A stretch of DNA of 64,000 nucleotides from Luteimonas mephitis DSM 12574 (GTDB taxonomy: Bacteria; Pseudomonadota; Gammaproteobacteria; Xanthomonadales; Xanthomonadaceae): assembly GCF_000422305.1 (NCBI RefSeq), contig NZ_AULN01000012.1, forward strand, positions 455,001 through 519,000. The letters run 5' to 3'. Position 1 is the stretch's first letter, and each line of letters begins with the position of its first letter. The position numbers and the translations under genes are program-made. This document shows positions 42,330-51,554 of this stretch, in pieces. The notes beneath the pieces are model-generated. The model saw only the letters and a list, made by a program, of their open reading frames with translations. It made no database searches and was not told the DNA's origin.

Positions 42330-44138
42330 ATGGGATGGTTGTCGACGCGCTGGACGTGGGTGGTGCTGTCGTCGCGGATGCTGCCGCTGGCGGTATTCGT
42401 GCTGCTGTTCCGTGCGTCGGTGCCGCAGCCGGAATCGCCGGTGCCGCCGGGATCGCAGGCGGTTGCGCCTGCGCCGACCGCCGCGCGTCCCGCGCCGCCC
42501 ATGTCGGGGCCTTCGCCCGCCCTGCGCGAAGTCACCTCGGACGCGGCGGCGGCGCGCTTCCTCGCCCAGGCGACCTTCGGCCCGAAGCTGGACGAGATCG
42601 CGCACGTGCGCAGCATCGGCTACCGGCGCTGGCTGGACGAGCAGTTCGCGCTGCCTGCGTCCTATGAAGTGGAGTACCTCGACGAGCTCGGCGCGGACGC
42701 CGTGTACCAGCTCAACCACGGCGCGCGCATGGAGGCCTGGTTCATGCATGCGCTCGGCGGGCAGAATCCGTTCAACGCTGCGCTCGTGCACCGCGACCAG
42801 CTGCGCCAGCGGGTGGCGTTCGCGCTGAGCCAGGTGTTCGTGGTCTCGGACGAGAACTCGGCACTGAGCAACCAGCCCGATGCGCTGGCCAGCTACTACG
42901 ACGTGCTGGTGCGCAACGCCTTCGGCAACTATCGCCAGCTGCTCGAACAGGTGGCGCTGCATCCGGCAATGGGCGTGTACCTGTCCACGCAGGGCAACCG
43001 CAAGCCAAACCCCGCACTCAACATCCGCCCCGACGAGAACTTCGCGCGCGAGGCGATGCAGCTGTTCAGCGTCGGCCTGGTCATGCTCAACCCGGACGGC
43101 ACGCCGAAGCTGGATGCGCAGGGCAGGAAGTTCCCGACCTACGACCAGTTCACCGTCCGCGGCTTCGCCCATGTCTACACCGGCTGGAACATGGCCGGCT
43201 GCGAAAACACGCGGTTCGAATGGTGCTGGTACTACGAGCACGACGCGCCGGCGTGGCGCCAGCCGATGTCGCCCTACGCGGCCGAGCATGATTCGCTCAA
43301 CAGCAAGCAGCTTCTGAAATATCCGGGCGTGAAGCTGGCCAACGGCCTGCTGCCGGCCGGAGGCACCGCGCGCAGCGACCTCAAGGCGGCGCTCGACAAT
43401 ATCTTCGGGCATCCCAACGTCGGTCCTTTCATCAGCCGGCAGCTGATCCAGCGCATGGTCACCAGCAATCCCAGCCCTGCCTACGTGCAGCGCGTTGCCG
43501 CGGCTTTCGACAACAACGGCGGCGGCGTGCGCGGCGACATGAAGGCGGTGGTGCGCGCGATCCTGCTCGACGACGAGGCGCGTCACGTGGGTGCGCAGCC
43601 GCCGGGCTTCGGCAAGGTGCGCGAACCGCTGTTGCGCCTGACCCACGGCTGGCGCGCGCTCGACGCGCGCAGCGGCACCGGGCGCATGTCCGAACGCAAT
43701 CCGGCGGCCTACCTGTCGCAGGCGCCGCTGGAAGCGCCTTCGGTGTTCAACTTCTACAGCCCCGACTACATGCCCACCGGCGAACTGACGATGCTGGGTT
43801 TGGTGGCGCCGGAGCTGCAGCTGGCGACCGACAACGTGATCCCCGCGACCCAGACCGCGTTCGGCGAGGAGATCTTCAAGTACTACCTAGGCAATCCGGA
43901 TGTCGGCCCGGACGACATCAGCGTCAACCTTGCCCGCGACGCGCCGCTGGCTGCGACGCCCGGGGCGCTGCTGGATCGCTACAACCTGCTGTTCATGTCA
44001 GGGCAGATGTCGCCAACGATGCGGCAGCGGCTGCTGGCGCGGCTCAACGCCATTCCCAATGCCAACGGCGGGCGCGACCGGGTGCAGGAAGCGCTGTACT
44101 TCATCATCAACTCGCCCGAATACATCGTGCAGAAATGA
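42330..44138 (+). CDS. DUF1800 domain-containing exported protein
   Basis: A 602-residue protein with an N-terminal hydrophobic export segment (VVLSSRMLPLAVFVLLF), a Pro/Ala linker, then a DUF1800 domain starting near residue 65 (DAAAARFLAQATFGPKLDEI). Further family blocks are REAMQLFSVGLVMLNPDG, TVRGFAHVYTGWN, HPNVGPFISRQLIQRMVTSNPSPAYV and SPEYIVQK at the end. Function is unknown, but DUF1800 genes occur almost always beside a DUF1501 gene, as here 36 bp downstream. The pair is thought to act at the cell surface or in the periplasm. Confidence 0.9.
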   Translation: MGWLSTRWTWVVLSSRMLPLAVFVLLFRASVPQPESPVPPGSQAVAPAPTAARPAPPMSGPSPALREVTSDAAAARFLAQATFGPKLDEIAHVRSIGYRRWLDEQFALPASYEVEYLDELGADAVYQLNHGARMEAWFMHALGGQNPFNAALVHRDQLRQRVAFALSQVFVVSDENSALSNQPDALASYYDVLVRNAFGNYRQLLEQVALHPAMGVYLSTQGNRKPNPALNIRPDENFAREAMQLFSVGLVMLNPDGTPKLDAQGRKFPTYDQFTVRGFAHVYTGWNMAGCENTRFEWCWYYEHDAPAWRQPMSPYAAEHDSLNSKQLLKYPGVKLANGLLPAGGTARSDLKAALDNIFGHPNVGPFISRQLIQRMVTSNPSPAYVQRVAAAFDNNGGGVRGDMKAVVRAILLDDEARHVGAQPPGFGKVREPLLRLTHGWRALDARSGTGRMSERNPAAYLSQAPLEAPSVFNFYSPDYMPTGELTMLGLVAPELQLATDNVIPATQTAFGEEIFKYYLGNPDVGPDDISVNLARDAPLAATPGALLDRYNLLFMSGQMSPTMRQRLLARLNAIPNANGGRDRVQEALYFIINSPEYIVQK

Positions 44139-44174
44139 GCATGCAGGCATGAGCGTGCCCCGGAGCCGGACACA

Positions 44175-45575
44175 ATGAACAGACGCGACTTCCTGCGCAG
44201 GTCGATCTGCACCGCACTGGGCGGCGTGGGGCTGTACAGCGCGATGGGCAACCTGAAGCTGCTGGAGGCGGCGATCGGCGGCTACGGCCCGAACGCCTTC
44301 AGCGACTACAAGGCGCTGGTATGCGTCTTCATGTACGGAGGCAACGACGCCCTCAACATGGTGGTCCCGCGCGATGCGACCCACTACGCGCAGTACGCCT
44401 CGGCGCGCGCGACCCTGGCGGTCGCGCAATCCGACCTGCTGCCGCTGGTGCCGCTGGCAGGGGGTGGCGCCTCGGACGGCGCCAGCTACGGACTGCAATC
44501 GGCCACCGGCGGCGGCGACACCGTCGGCATGGCGGGGCTGCAGGGGCTGTTCAACAAGGGCCGCGCGGCGATCCTCGGCAACGTCGGCACCCTGGTCACG
44601 CCGGTGACCAAGGCGCGGTACCAGTCCGGAACCGCAGCGCTGCCGCCGCAGCTGTTCTCGCACAACGACCAGCAAACCTACTGGCAGACCTCGCGCTCGG
44701 ACGATGCGCGCAACCTCGGCTGGGGCGGGCGCATCGCCGACCTGTTGCAGGACGCGAATCCCGGCGCCAGCATCCCGATGGCGCTCTCGCTCAACTTCGA
44801 GAGCGAACTGGGCCGGGCGGCCTTCAGCAACCAGTACGTGATCGGAAGCGGCGGCCCGCGCAACATCGGCGACCTGCAGTGGAACGCCGAACGCCGCGCC
44901 GGGTTCATGCCGCTGATGGCGCCCGGAACGCAGGCCAATCCGCTGGAGCGCGGCTATGCGTCCGCGTTCAACCGCTACATGGACAACGCGGAGGCGATGG
45001 CCGACGCGCTTGACGGCGCGCCGCAGCTGGCCACGGTGTTCCCCGGCAGTTCGCTGGGCGCGCAACTGTCGATGGTGGCGCGCCTGATCAGCGTGCGCGC
45101 CACGCTCGGATTGCGGCGGCAGGTGTTCTTCGTCTCGATGGGTGGATTCGACCACCACGACCGCCTGCTCGAGAACCAGCCGGGCCTGCTCGCGGAGCTG
45201 TCGCAGGCGCTGACCGCCTTCGACGCGGCCACCGTGGAGCTCGGCGTCGCCAACAGCGTCACCGCGTTCACCGCCTCGGACTTCGGCCGCACGCTGTCGT
45301 CCAATGGCGACGGTTCGGACCACGGCTGGGGCGCGCATCATTTCGTCTCCGGCGGCGCGGTGCGCGGCGGGCGCTTCTACGGAAGGATGCCGGTGCTTGC
45401 CAACGACGGCCCGGACGACGCCGGCTGGGGCCAGATCATTCCCACCACGTCGGTCGACCAGTACGCGGCGACGCTGGCGCGCTGGTTTGGCGTCGGCGAA
45501 TCGGAGATCGACCTGATCTTCCCGAACCTGGGCAACTTCGCCAGCCGCAACCTGGGATTCATGCAGCCGGCCTGA
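44175..45575 (+). CDS. DUF1501 family protein with Tat signal
   Basis: A 466-residue protein that opens with a twin-arginine export signal (MNRRDFLRRS) and so is folded, perhaps with a metal, before export. The domain is related to the sulfatase/alkaline-phosphatase superfamily: VCVFMYGGNDALNMVVP, FSHNDQQTYWQT, FFVSMGGFDHHDRLLENQP, FTASDFGRTLSSNGDGSDHG and WGAHHFVSGGAVRGGRFYG supply the conserved Asp/His residues likely to bind metal. It is translated just after its DUF1800 partner and no further gene follows in the unit. Confidence 0.92.
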   Translation: MNRRDFLRRSICTALGGVGLYSAMGNLKLLEAAIGGYGPNAFSDYKALVCVFMYGGNDALNMVVPRDATHYAQYASARATLAVAQSDLLPLVPLAGGGASDGASYGLQSATGGGDTVGMAGLQGLFNKGRAAILGNVGTLVTPVTKARYQSGTAALPPQLFSHNDQQTYWQTSRSDDARNLGWGGRIADLLQDANPGASIPMALSLNFESELGRAAFSNQYVIGSGGPRNIGDLQWNAERRAGFMPLMAPGTQANPLERGYASAFNRYMDNAEAMADALDGAPQLATVFPGSSLGAQLSMVARLISVRATLGLRRQVFFVSMGGFDHHDRLLENQPGLLAELSQALTAFDAATVELGVANSVTAFTASDFGRTLSSNGDGSDHGWGAHHFVSGGAVRGGRFYGRMPVLANDGPDDAGWGQIIPTTSVDQYAATLARWFGVGESEIDLIFPNLGNFASRNLGFMQPA

Positions 45576-45600
45576 CGGGTCGTGCGTTCCCGGAGCACAC

Positions 45601-45670
45601 AGGAGCGGCCCATGGCCGCGAGCTTTTCGTTGATGCAATGTCCAAAGGCTCGCGGCCATGTGCCGCTCCT
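45601..45670. repeat. REP-like palindrome pair, GGAGCGGC family
   Basis: Two 23-bp inverted arms with one mismatch, starting AGGAGCGGCCCATGGCCGCG (45601-45623) and ending GCCGCTCCT (45648-45670), are separated by 24 bp. It lies between convergent genes and may act as a two-way terminator. Confidence 0.75.
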
Positions 45671-45720
45671 AGGAGGGCTGCGTGCCGTGCTACCCGGCCA
45701 TGGAGGGACAGCCCCTCGTA

Positions 45721-45987
45721 TCATTCTGGAGCGCGGCGATTCCTGCGCAGTTCGCGCAGCAACAGCGCGACGCCGATGATGCCGGTGACGGTCGACCCGG
45801 CCAGCCACATCCACGCGACGGGCGTCATCGCCAGGCCTTCGCCGGCCTGCGCGTAGCGGCGGAACTCGACCATGCCCAGCAGCGCGATCCCGCACAGCCA
45901 GATGCCCAGTGCGCAGCGGCGGATCAGCGAGGGCGCGCGCGGCGCGGCCGCGTCGTTCCGCGCCTCGTCCGGCGGTTGTCCGTTCAC
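45721..45987 (-). CDS. small two-helix inner-membrane protein
   Basis: An 88-residue protein of unknown function. Two membrane helices are evident, one around CALGIWLCGIALLGMVEF and one around WMWLAGSTVTGIIGVALLL, with a basic C-terminus (RELRRNRRAPE) that should face the cytoplasm. It lies 40 bp downstream of miaB on the same strand, so it is probably the last gene of the miaB transcript. No characterised family is recognised; confidence that it is a real gene comes from its codon pattern and clear two-helix topology. Confidence 0.6.
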   Translation of the reverse strand: MNGQPPDEARNDAAAPRAPSLIRRCALGIWLCGIALLGMVEFRRYAQAGEGLAMTPVAWMWLAGSTVTGIIGVALLLRELRRNRRAPE

Positions 45988-46027
45988 GGGATGCGGGGAA
46001 CCGGCGCGCGGTGCAGCGGCAGGTTGC

Positions 46028-47482
46028 TCATGCCGCAGCGCCCCCGTCGGCGATCGCGACGCGGCCGCGCAGCGAATTGGTGCGTGCCTCGGTGATCACC
46101 ACGTCGACGAACCGGCCGACCAGGCGCGGATGGCCGGCGAAGTTCACCGAGCGCATGTTCTCGGTCTTGCCGGTCAGTTCGTTGGCGTCCTTCTTCGACG
46201 GCCCCTCGACCAGCACCGACTGCACGCTGCCCACCATCGCCTGCGAGATGCCGGCCGAATGCGCATTGATGTGCGCCTGCAGCCGCGCCAGCCGCGCGTG
46301 CTTCTCCTCGCTGGACACGTGGTCCTCGAGATCCGCGGCCGGCGTGCCGGGACGGCGCGAGTAGATGAAGGAGAACGACTGGTCGAAGCCGACGTCCTCG
46401 ATCAGCTTCATGGTCTTTTCGAAGTCGGCCTCGGTCTCGCCGGGGAAGCCGACGATGAAGTCGGACGAGATCGAGATGCCGGGCCGCACCGCGCGCAGGC
46501 GGCGGATTTTCTGCTTGAACTCCAGCGCGGTGTAGCCGCGCTTCATCGCCGCGAGGATGCGGTCGGAGCCCGACTGCACCGGCAGGTGCAGGTAGTTGGC
46601 CAGCTGCGGCACGTCGCGGTAGGCCTCGATCAGCGAATCGCTGAATTCCAGCGGATGCGAGGTGGTGAAGCGGATGCGGTCGATGCCGTCGATCTGCGCG
46701 ATGGTGCGGATCAGCAGGCCGAGGTCGGCGAACTCGTCGGCTCCGCCGCTTTCGGCGGGCGCCATCGGCCCGCGATAGGCGTTGACGTTCTGGCCGAGCA
46801 GGTTCACCTCGCGCACGCCTTGGGCGGCGAGTTGCGCCACTTCCACCAGCACGTCCTCGAACGGCCGGCTGACCTCCTCGCCGCGGGTGTAGGGCACCAC
46901 GCAGAACGAGCAGTATTTCGAGCAGCCTTCCATGATCGAGACGAAGGCGCTGGGGCCTTCGGCGCGCGGCTCCGGCAGGCGGTCGAACTTCTCGATCTCC
47001 GGAAAGCTGATGTCGACCTGCGGGGTGCCGGTCTCGCGGCGGGCGCGGATCAGTTCGGGCAGGCGGTGCAGGGTCTGGGGCCCGAACACCAGGTCCACGT
47101 AGGGCGCGCGCTTGACGATCGCCGCGCCCTCCTGCGAGGCCACGCAGCCGCCGACGCCGATGATCACCGGCTTGCCGTCCGCCTTCAGCGACTTCCAGCG
47201 GCCCAGCTGGCTGAACACCTTCTCCTGCGCCTTCTCGCGGATCGAGCAGGTGTTGACCAGGACCACGTCGGCCTCGGTCACGTCGTCGGTGAGTTCCAGG
47301 CCGTCGGCCGCGGCCAGCACGTCGGCCATCCGCGCCGAGTCGTACTCGTTCATCTGGCAGCCGTGGGTCTGGATGTAGAGCTTCCCGGCCGGCGAGCCGG
47401 CGGCTGGCGCGGACTTGCTGCCGGCAGGATGCGAGGCGGACGGGGCAGGGGCGGCGTCGGCCGGGAACTGGGATTCGGTCAT
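46028..47482 (-). CDS. miaB: tRNA-2-methylthio-N6-dimethylallyladenosine synthase
   Basis: MiaB is a radical-SAM methylthiotransferase that converts i6A37 to ms2i6A37 in tRNAs reading UNN codons. The 484 residues contain the N-terminal MTTase domain with three cluster cysteines ([22 protein letters not shown]), the radical-SAM motif in [20 protein letters not shown], and a C-terminal TRAM domain ([20 protein letters not shown]). The first 30 residues are an Ala/Pro/Ser-rich extension. In many relatives miaB directly precedes phoH-ybeY-corC; here a plus-strand block of about 8 kb intervenes. Confidence 0.95.
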   Translation of the reverse strand: MTESQFPADAAPAPSASHPAGSKSAPAAGSPAGKLYIQTHGCQMNEYDSARMADVLAAADGLELTDDVTEADVVLVNTCSIREKAQEKVFSQLGRWKSLKADGKPVIIGVGGCVASQEGAAIVKRAPYVDLVFGPQTLHRLPELIRARRETGTPQVDISFPEIEKFDRLPEPRAEGPSAFVSIMEGCSKYCSFCVVPYTRGEEVSRPFEDVLVEVAQLAAQGVREVNLLGQNVNAYRGPMAPAESGGADEFADLGLLIRTIAQIDGIDRIRFTTSHPLEFSDSLIEAYRDVPQLANYLHLPVQSGSDRILAAMKRGYTALEFKQKIRRLRAVRPGISISSDFIVGFPGETEADFEKTMKLIEDVGFDQSFSFIYSRRPGTPAADLEDHVSSEEKHARLARLQAHINAHSAGISQAMVGSVQSVLVEGPSKKDANELTGKTENMRSVNFAGHPRLVGRFVDVVITEARTNSLRGRVAIADGGAAA

Positions 47483-47645
47483 GGCGGGCCCGGGAGGCGG
47501 CGATTAGTCCGCGCCGGATGGCTGGAAAAGGTCCAATCAGTGTAATCGGTCACGTCCTGCCACGGCGCAGGGCCACGTTTGACCATCCAGAGACTTGGCA
47601 AGAAGGGAGGGACGGGTGACACTCCGCGCGATGAAGGGGGGCAGG

Positions 47646-48542
47646 ATGAGGGGAGTCGGGGCACTACTGACGGTCGCCTGCCTGCTGCTGGCCGCTCCGG
47701 CCGCGGCCGGCACGCTGTATCGCTGCGATGCGCCCGACGGCGCCCGCAGCTACGTCAGCAAGCGGGTCGCGGGCGCCAAGTGCGTCGCCATCGCCCATTC
47801 CAGTCCCGCCCCGCGGCGCCCGGCCACGTCGCCTGCGGCGCCTGCCGGGGTGAACGCCAATGCGCCGGCCACCTTCATGGGCTCTGATTCGGGCTCGGCT
47901 TCCGCCGTGCCCGCGCCGCCCGTGGTGGCCTCCGCGGCGCCCGCACGCAAGCCGACGCGGCTGGTACAGGGGCAGGTGTACTCCTACATCAAGGACGGCG
48001 TGCGCCATTACGCCAGCAAGCCGCCCAAGGGCGTGGCCGGTGCCACCGCGCTGCGCACGATCCGCTACAGCTTCCTCGAAACCTGCTTCGCCTGCGCCAG
48101 CGCCCCGGGCGTGAACTTCAGCACGCTGCGGTTGAACACGTCCGCCTATTCCTCGGAAATCAGCAGGGCCGCGAAGCAGTACGGCGTGGACGAGGCCGTG
48201 GTGCGCGCCATCATCCACGCCGAATCGGCCTTCAACCCCAACGCACTGTCGCGCGTCGGCGCCCAGGGGCTGATGCAGCTGATGCCGGCCACCGCGCAGC
48301 GTTTCGGGGTCGGCAACCCGTTCGACGCCGGCCAGAACATCCAGGGCGGCGTGCAATACCTGGCCTGGCTGCTGAAGCGCTTCAACGGCGACCTGACCCT
48401 GGCCGCAGCGGGCTACAACGCCGGCGAAGGGGCCGTCGACAAGTACAAGGGCGTGCCGCCCTACAGCGAAACCCAGCGCTACGTGCAGCGCGTGGGCGTC
48501 CTGGCCGCGCGCTACCGCAGTTCGCTGGCGACCGCGAACTAG
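47646..48542 (+). CDS. lytic transglycosylase (SLT domain) with DUF4124-like segment
   Basis: An exported peptidoglycan-cleaving enzyme of about 298 residues. After the signal peptide (GALLTVACLLLAAPAAAG) comes a region beginning TLYRCDAPDGARSYVSKRV, like DUF4124, a Pro/Ala linker, then the SLT domain from about residue 170. The catalytic Glu lies in AIIHAESAFNPNALS, followed by GAQGLMQLMPATAQRFGV and AAAGYNAGEGAVDKY. The ATG at 47646 has a G-rich ribosome site; a GTG at 47616 behind GGGAGGGACG is a possible longer start. The gene stands alone. Confidence 0.9.
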   Translation: MRGVGALLTVACLLLAAPAAAGTLYRCDAPDGARSYVSKRVAGAKCVAIAHSSPAPRRPATSPAAPAGVNANAPATFMGSDSGSASAVPAPPVVASAAPARKPTRLVQGQVYSYIKDGVRHYASKPPKGVAGATALRTIRYSFLETCFACASAPGVNFSTLRLNTSAYSSEISRAAKQYGVDEAVVRAIIHAESAFNPNALSRVGAQGLMQLMPATAQRFGVGNPFDAGQNIQGGVQYLAWLLKRFNGDLTLAAAGYNAGEGAVDKYKGVPPYSETQRYVQRVGVLAARYRSSLATAN

Positions 48543-48616
48543 CCGCCAGCACGGCGTTTTCCGGGGTTCCGGCCCCGGTTCGGCGGCCCACTGACGGGAT
48601 CTTCGCGTTCAGAGCA

Positions 48617-48646
48617 TTGTCGGGCGATTCAGCGTTCCGTTACACT
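48617..48646 (+). promoter_or_regulatory. sigma70-type promoter for petABC
   Basis: A -35-like TTGTCG (48617-48622) and a -10-like TACACT (48641-48646) are spaced by 18 bp, about 80 bp before petA. Confidence 0.4.
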
Positions 48647-48726
48647 TTGTCGTCTTTTGCGGCCGCTCCCTTCCGGGCGGTCGCGGCAGCCAATGACTAG
48701 CGACCGAAAGATTTGCGGAGTGCCGG

Positions 48727-49362
48727 ATGGCCAATGAACGAGTGCTTGATCCTGTCGAAGGTGGGGGAACGGTCGATCTGGGCCGCCGCCGCTTCCTGAC
48801 CGCCACCACGGCCGTGGTCGGCGCGGTCGGCGCCGGGTTCGCCGCGGTGCCCTTCATCAAGTCGTGGAACCCGAGCGCCCGGGCCAAGCTGGCCGGCGCG
48901 CCGGTGGTCGTCGACATCAGCGCCCTGGCCGAAGGCCAGCGCCTGGTCGATGAGTGGCGCGGCCAGCCGATCTGGATCGTCAAGCGCAGCAAGCAGATGC
49001 TGGACATCCTGCCGACGCTCGACCCGCGGCTGGCCGACCCCGAGTCCACCACCGACCAGCAGCCCGACTACGCCCGCAACGAACTGCGCTCGATCAAGCC
49101 GGAGATCTCCGTGCTGGTCGGCCTGTGCACCCACCTGGGCTGCGCGCCGGAGATGGTCGCCGAGATCAAGCCCGAGCCGTTCGACCCGGAATGGAAGGGC
49201 GGCTATTTCTGCCCCTGCCACAAGTCGCGCTTCGACATGGCCGGCCGCGTCTTCCAGGGCGTCCCCGCGCCGATCAACCTGCTGGTGCCGCCGCACCACT
49301 ACGAAAACGACACCACCATCGTCATCGGTGTCGACCCGACGAACGGCAAGGGAGCTGCATAA
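48727..49362 (+). CDS. petA: ubiquinol-cytochrome c reductase Rieske iron-sulphur subunit
   Basis: The Rieske subunit of the cytochrome bc1 complex passes electrons from ubiquinol to cytochrome c1. The 211-residue protein has a twin-arginine-type N-terminus (GRRRFLTATTAVVGAVGAGF) that serves as its membrane anchor. The [2Fe-2S] ligands lie in CTHLGC and CPCHKS, each giving one Cys and one His, with paired disulphide cysteines. petB starts 3 bp downstream. The complex can also feed electrons towards the cytochrome c domain of NirK. Confidence 0.97.
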   Translation: MANERVLDPVEGGGTVDLGRRRFLTATTAVVGAVGAGFAAVPFIKSWNPSARAKLAGAPVVVDISALAEGQRLVDEWRGQPIWIVKRSKQMLDILPTLDPRLADPESTTDQQPDYARNELRSIKPEISVLVGLCTHLGCAPEMVAEIKPEPFDPEWKGGYFCPCHKSRFDMAGRVFQGVPAPINLLVPPHHYENDTTIVIGVDPTNGKGAA

Positions 49363-49365
49363 GCC

Positions 49366-50637
49366 ATGTCGAACGTGATTTCGCGAACCGCCAACAACGT
49401 GTGGGACTGGGTCAACGAGCGCGTGCCCGGCATGATGCCGGTGTACCGGAAGCACATGACCGAGTACTACGCGCCGAAGAACTTCAACTTCTGGTACTAC
49501 ATGGGCTCGCTGGCCCTGCTGGTGCTGGTCAACCAGATCCTCACCGGCATCTTCCTGACGATGCACTTCAAGCCGTCCGCGGCCGAAGCGTTCTCGTCGG
49601 TCGAGTACATCATGCGGGACGTGGAGTGGGGCTGGCTGATCCGCTACATGCACAGCACCGGCGCCTCGCTGTTCTTCATCGTCGTCTACCTGCACATGTT
49701 CCGCGGACTGATGTACGGCTCGTACCAGAAGCCGCGCGAGCTGGTGTGGATCCTCGGCATGCTGATCTACCTGGTGCTGATGGCCGAGGCCTTCATGGGC
49801 TACGTGCTGCCGTGGGGCCAGATGTCGTTCTGGGGCGCCAAGGTGATCATCTCGCTGTTCGGCGCGATACCGGTGATCGGCAACGGCCTGACCGAATGGA
49901 TCATGGGCGACTACCTGCCCGCCGACGCGACGCTGAACCGCTTCTTCGCCCTGCACGTGATCGCGCTGCCGCTGGTGCTGCTGCTGCTGGTGGTGCTGCA
50001 CCTGGGTGCGCTGCACGAAGTGGGTTCCAACAACCCCGACGGCGTGGACATCAAGCACGGCCCGAAGGGCAACCGCTGGGACGCCGCCAAGCCGGCCGAC
50101 GGCATCCCGTTCCATCCGTACTACACGGTCAAGGACCTGGTGGGCGTCGGCTTCTTCCTGATCCTCGCGGCCTTCATCATCTTCTTCGCCCCGACCTTCG
50201 GCGGCTGGTTCCTCGAGCACGACAACTTCACCGAGGCCAACCGCCTGGTGACGCCCGAGCACATCAAGCCGGTGTGGTACTTCACCCCGTACTACGCGAT
50301 GTTGCGCGTGGTGCCGTCGTTCTTCGCGATCAAGCTGTGGGGCGTGCTGGTGATGTTCGGCGCGATCGCGGTGCTGTTCCTGGTGCCGTGGCTGGACAAG
50401 AGCCCGGTCAAGTCGTACCGCTACCGCGGCAAGCTGTCGTGGCTGATGCTGGCGATGTTCACGGTGTGCTTCCTGTGGCTGGGCAAGATCGGTGCCGGCC
50501 CCGGCACCGATCCCGTCGAGACCATCATCGGCCGCGTGCTGACCTTCCTCTACTTCGTGTTCTTCATCACGATGCCGCTGTGGACCAAGTTCGACAAGAC
50601 CAGGCCGGTGCCGGAACGGGTGACGATGCATGACTAA
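49366..50637 (+). CDS. petB: ubiquinol-cytochrome c reductase cytochrome b subunit
   Basis: The core membrane subunit of the bc1 complex, with two b haems and both quinone sites. The 423 residues form eight helices. Haem histidines lie in RYMHSTGASLFFIVVYLHMF and ALHVIALPLVLLLLVVLHLG. The Qo-site landmark PEW is replaced by the hinge region around FTPYYAMLRVVPS, as in other proteobacterial sequences of this group that carry PY variants. The ATG follows petA directly, and its 3' end overlaps petC by 8 bp. Confidence 0.97.
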   Translation: MSNVISRTANNVWDWVNERVPGMMPVYRKHMTEYYAPKNFNFWYYMGSLALLVLVNQILTGIFLTMHFKPSAAEAFSSVEYIMRDVEWGWLIRYMHSTGASLFFIVVYLHMFRGLMYGSYQKPRELVWILGMLIYLVLMAEAFMGYVLPWGQMSFWGAKVIISLFGAIPVIGNGLTEWIMGDYLPADATLNRFFALHVIALPLVLLLLVVLHLGALHEVGSNNPDGVDIKHGPKGNRWDAAKPADGIPFHPYYTVKDLVGVGFFLILAAFIIFFAPTFGGWFLEHDNFTEANRLVTPEHIKPVWYFTPYYAMLRVVPSFFAIKLWGVLVMFGAIAVLFLVPWLDKSPVKSYRYRGKLSWLMLAMFTVCFLWLGKIGAGPGTDPVETIIGRVLTFLYFVFFITMPLWTKFDKTRPVPERVTMHD

Positions 50638-51391
50638 GATCTTCAAGACTCCGCGGCTGGCCATGCGTGCCCTCCTGCTGGCCGGCGGGCTGGTGCTTTC
50701 CATGTCGGCGCTCGCCGCCGGCGGTGGCAACCTGCGGCAATCGGGCACCGATGTCGGTGACATCGCTTCGCTGCAGCGCGGCGCCAAGCTGTACATGAAC
50801 TACTGCTCGGGCTGCCACTCGCTCAAGTACCTGCGCTACTCGCGCATGGCCGAGGACCTGGGCCTGACCGAGGAAGAGGTGATGGACAACCTCAACTTCA
50901 CCGGCGCCAAGTTCGGCGAGCAGATCCAGGTCGCCCTGACCCCGGAGCATGGGACGCAGTGGTTCGGCAAGATGCCGCCGGACCTGAGCGTGATCTCGCG
51001 CGTGCGCGGCAGCGACTGGATCTTCACCTACCTCACGTCCTTCTACCAGGACGAGTCGCGCCCGCTGGGCTGGAACAACACCCTGTTCGCCAACGCCTCG
51101 ATGCCCAACCCGCTGTGGGAAATGCAGGGACTGCAGCGTCCGGTCTACGGCAAGAAGGACGCCGCCACTGGCGAAGCGCCGGTGGAACGGCTCGAGATCG
51201 CGCAGCCCGGCACCCAGAACAAGGTCGAGTTCGACCAGACCGTTCGTGACATCACCACTTTCCTGGAGTACGCCGGTGAACCGGCCGCGCTCAAGCGCCA
51301 GAGCCTTGGCGTCTGGGTGATCCTGTTCCTGGCGTTCTTCACGTTCCTTGCCTACCTCCTGAAGAAGGAATACTGGCGCGACGTGAAGTAA
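50630..51391 (+). CDS. petC: ubiquinol-cytochrome c reductase cytochrome c1 subunit
   Basis: Cytochrome c1 takes electrons from the Rieske protein and hands them to soluble cytochrome c. The 253 residues include a signal peptide (ALLLAGGLVLSMSALAAGG), the haem motif CSGCHSLKYLRYSR, the axial-Met region in GKMPPDLSVISRVRG, and one C-terminal membrane anchor (LGVWVILFLAFFTFLAYLL). It overlaps petB by 8 bp and ends the operon. sspA follows after 163 bp, the usual order in this lineage. Confidence 0.97.
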   Translation: MTKIFKTPRLAMRALLLAGGLVLSMSALAAGGGNLRQSGTDVGDIASLQRGAKLYMNYCSGCHSLKYLRYSRMAEDLGLTEEEVMDNLNFTGAKFGEQIQVALTPEHGTQWFGKMPPDLSVISRVRGSDWIFTYLTSFYQDESRPLGWNNTLFANASMPNPLWEMQGLQRPVYGKKDAATGEAPVERLEIAQPGTQNKVEFDQTVRDITTFLEYAGEPAALKRQSLGVWVILFLAFFTFLAYLLKKEYWRDVK

Positions 51392-51554
51392 TTCCGCGCA
51401 GGCGACCATCGGGGCCGCGCGCGCGGCTCCGGCGTGGCCCGGTTTCGCACCGGCCATGCCTGCGCAGGAGGAATGGCTCGGGGAACCGGGCGACCGTCCG
51501 CGATGCGCGGGCGGCGTCGATGCGGCCGGCGGATTCCGGTCGTTGGAGAGGCCC

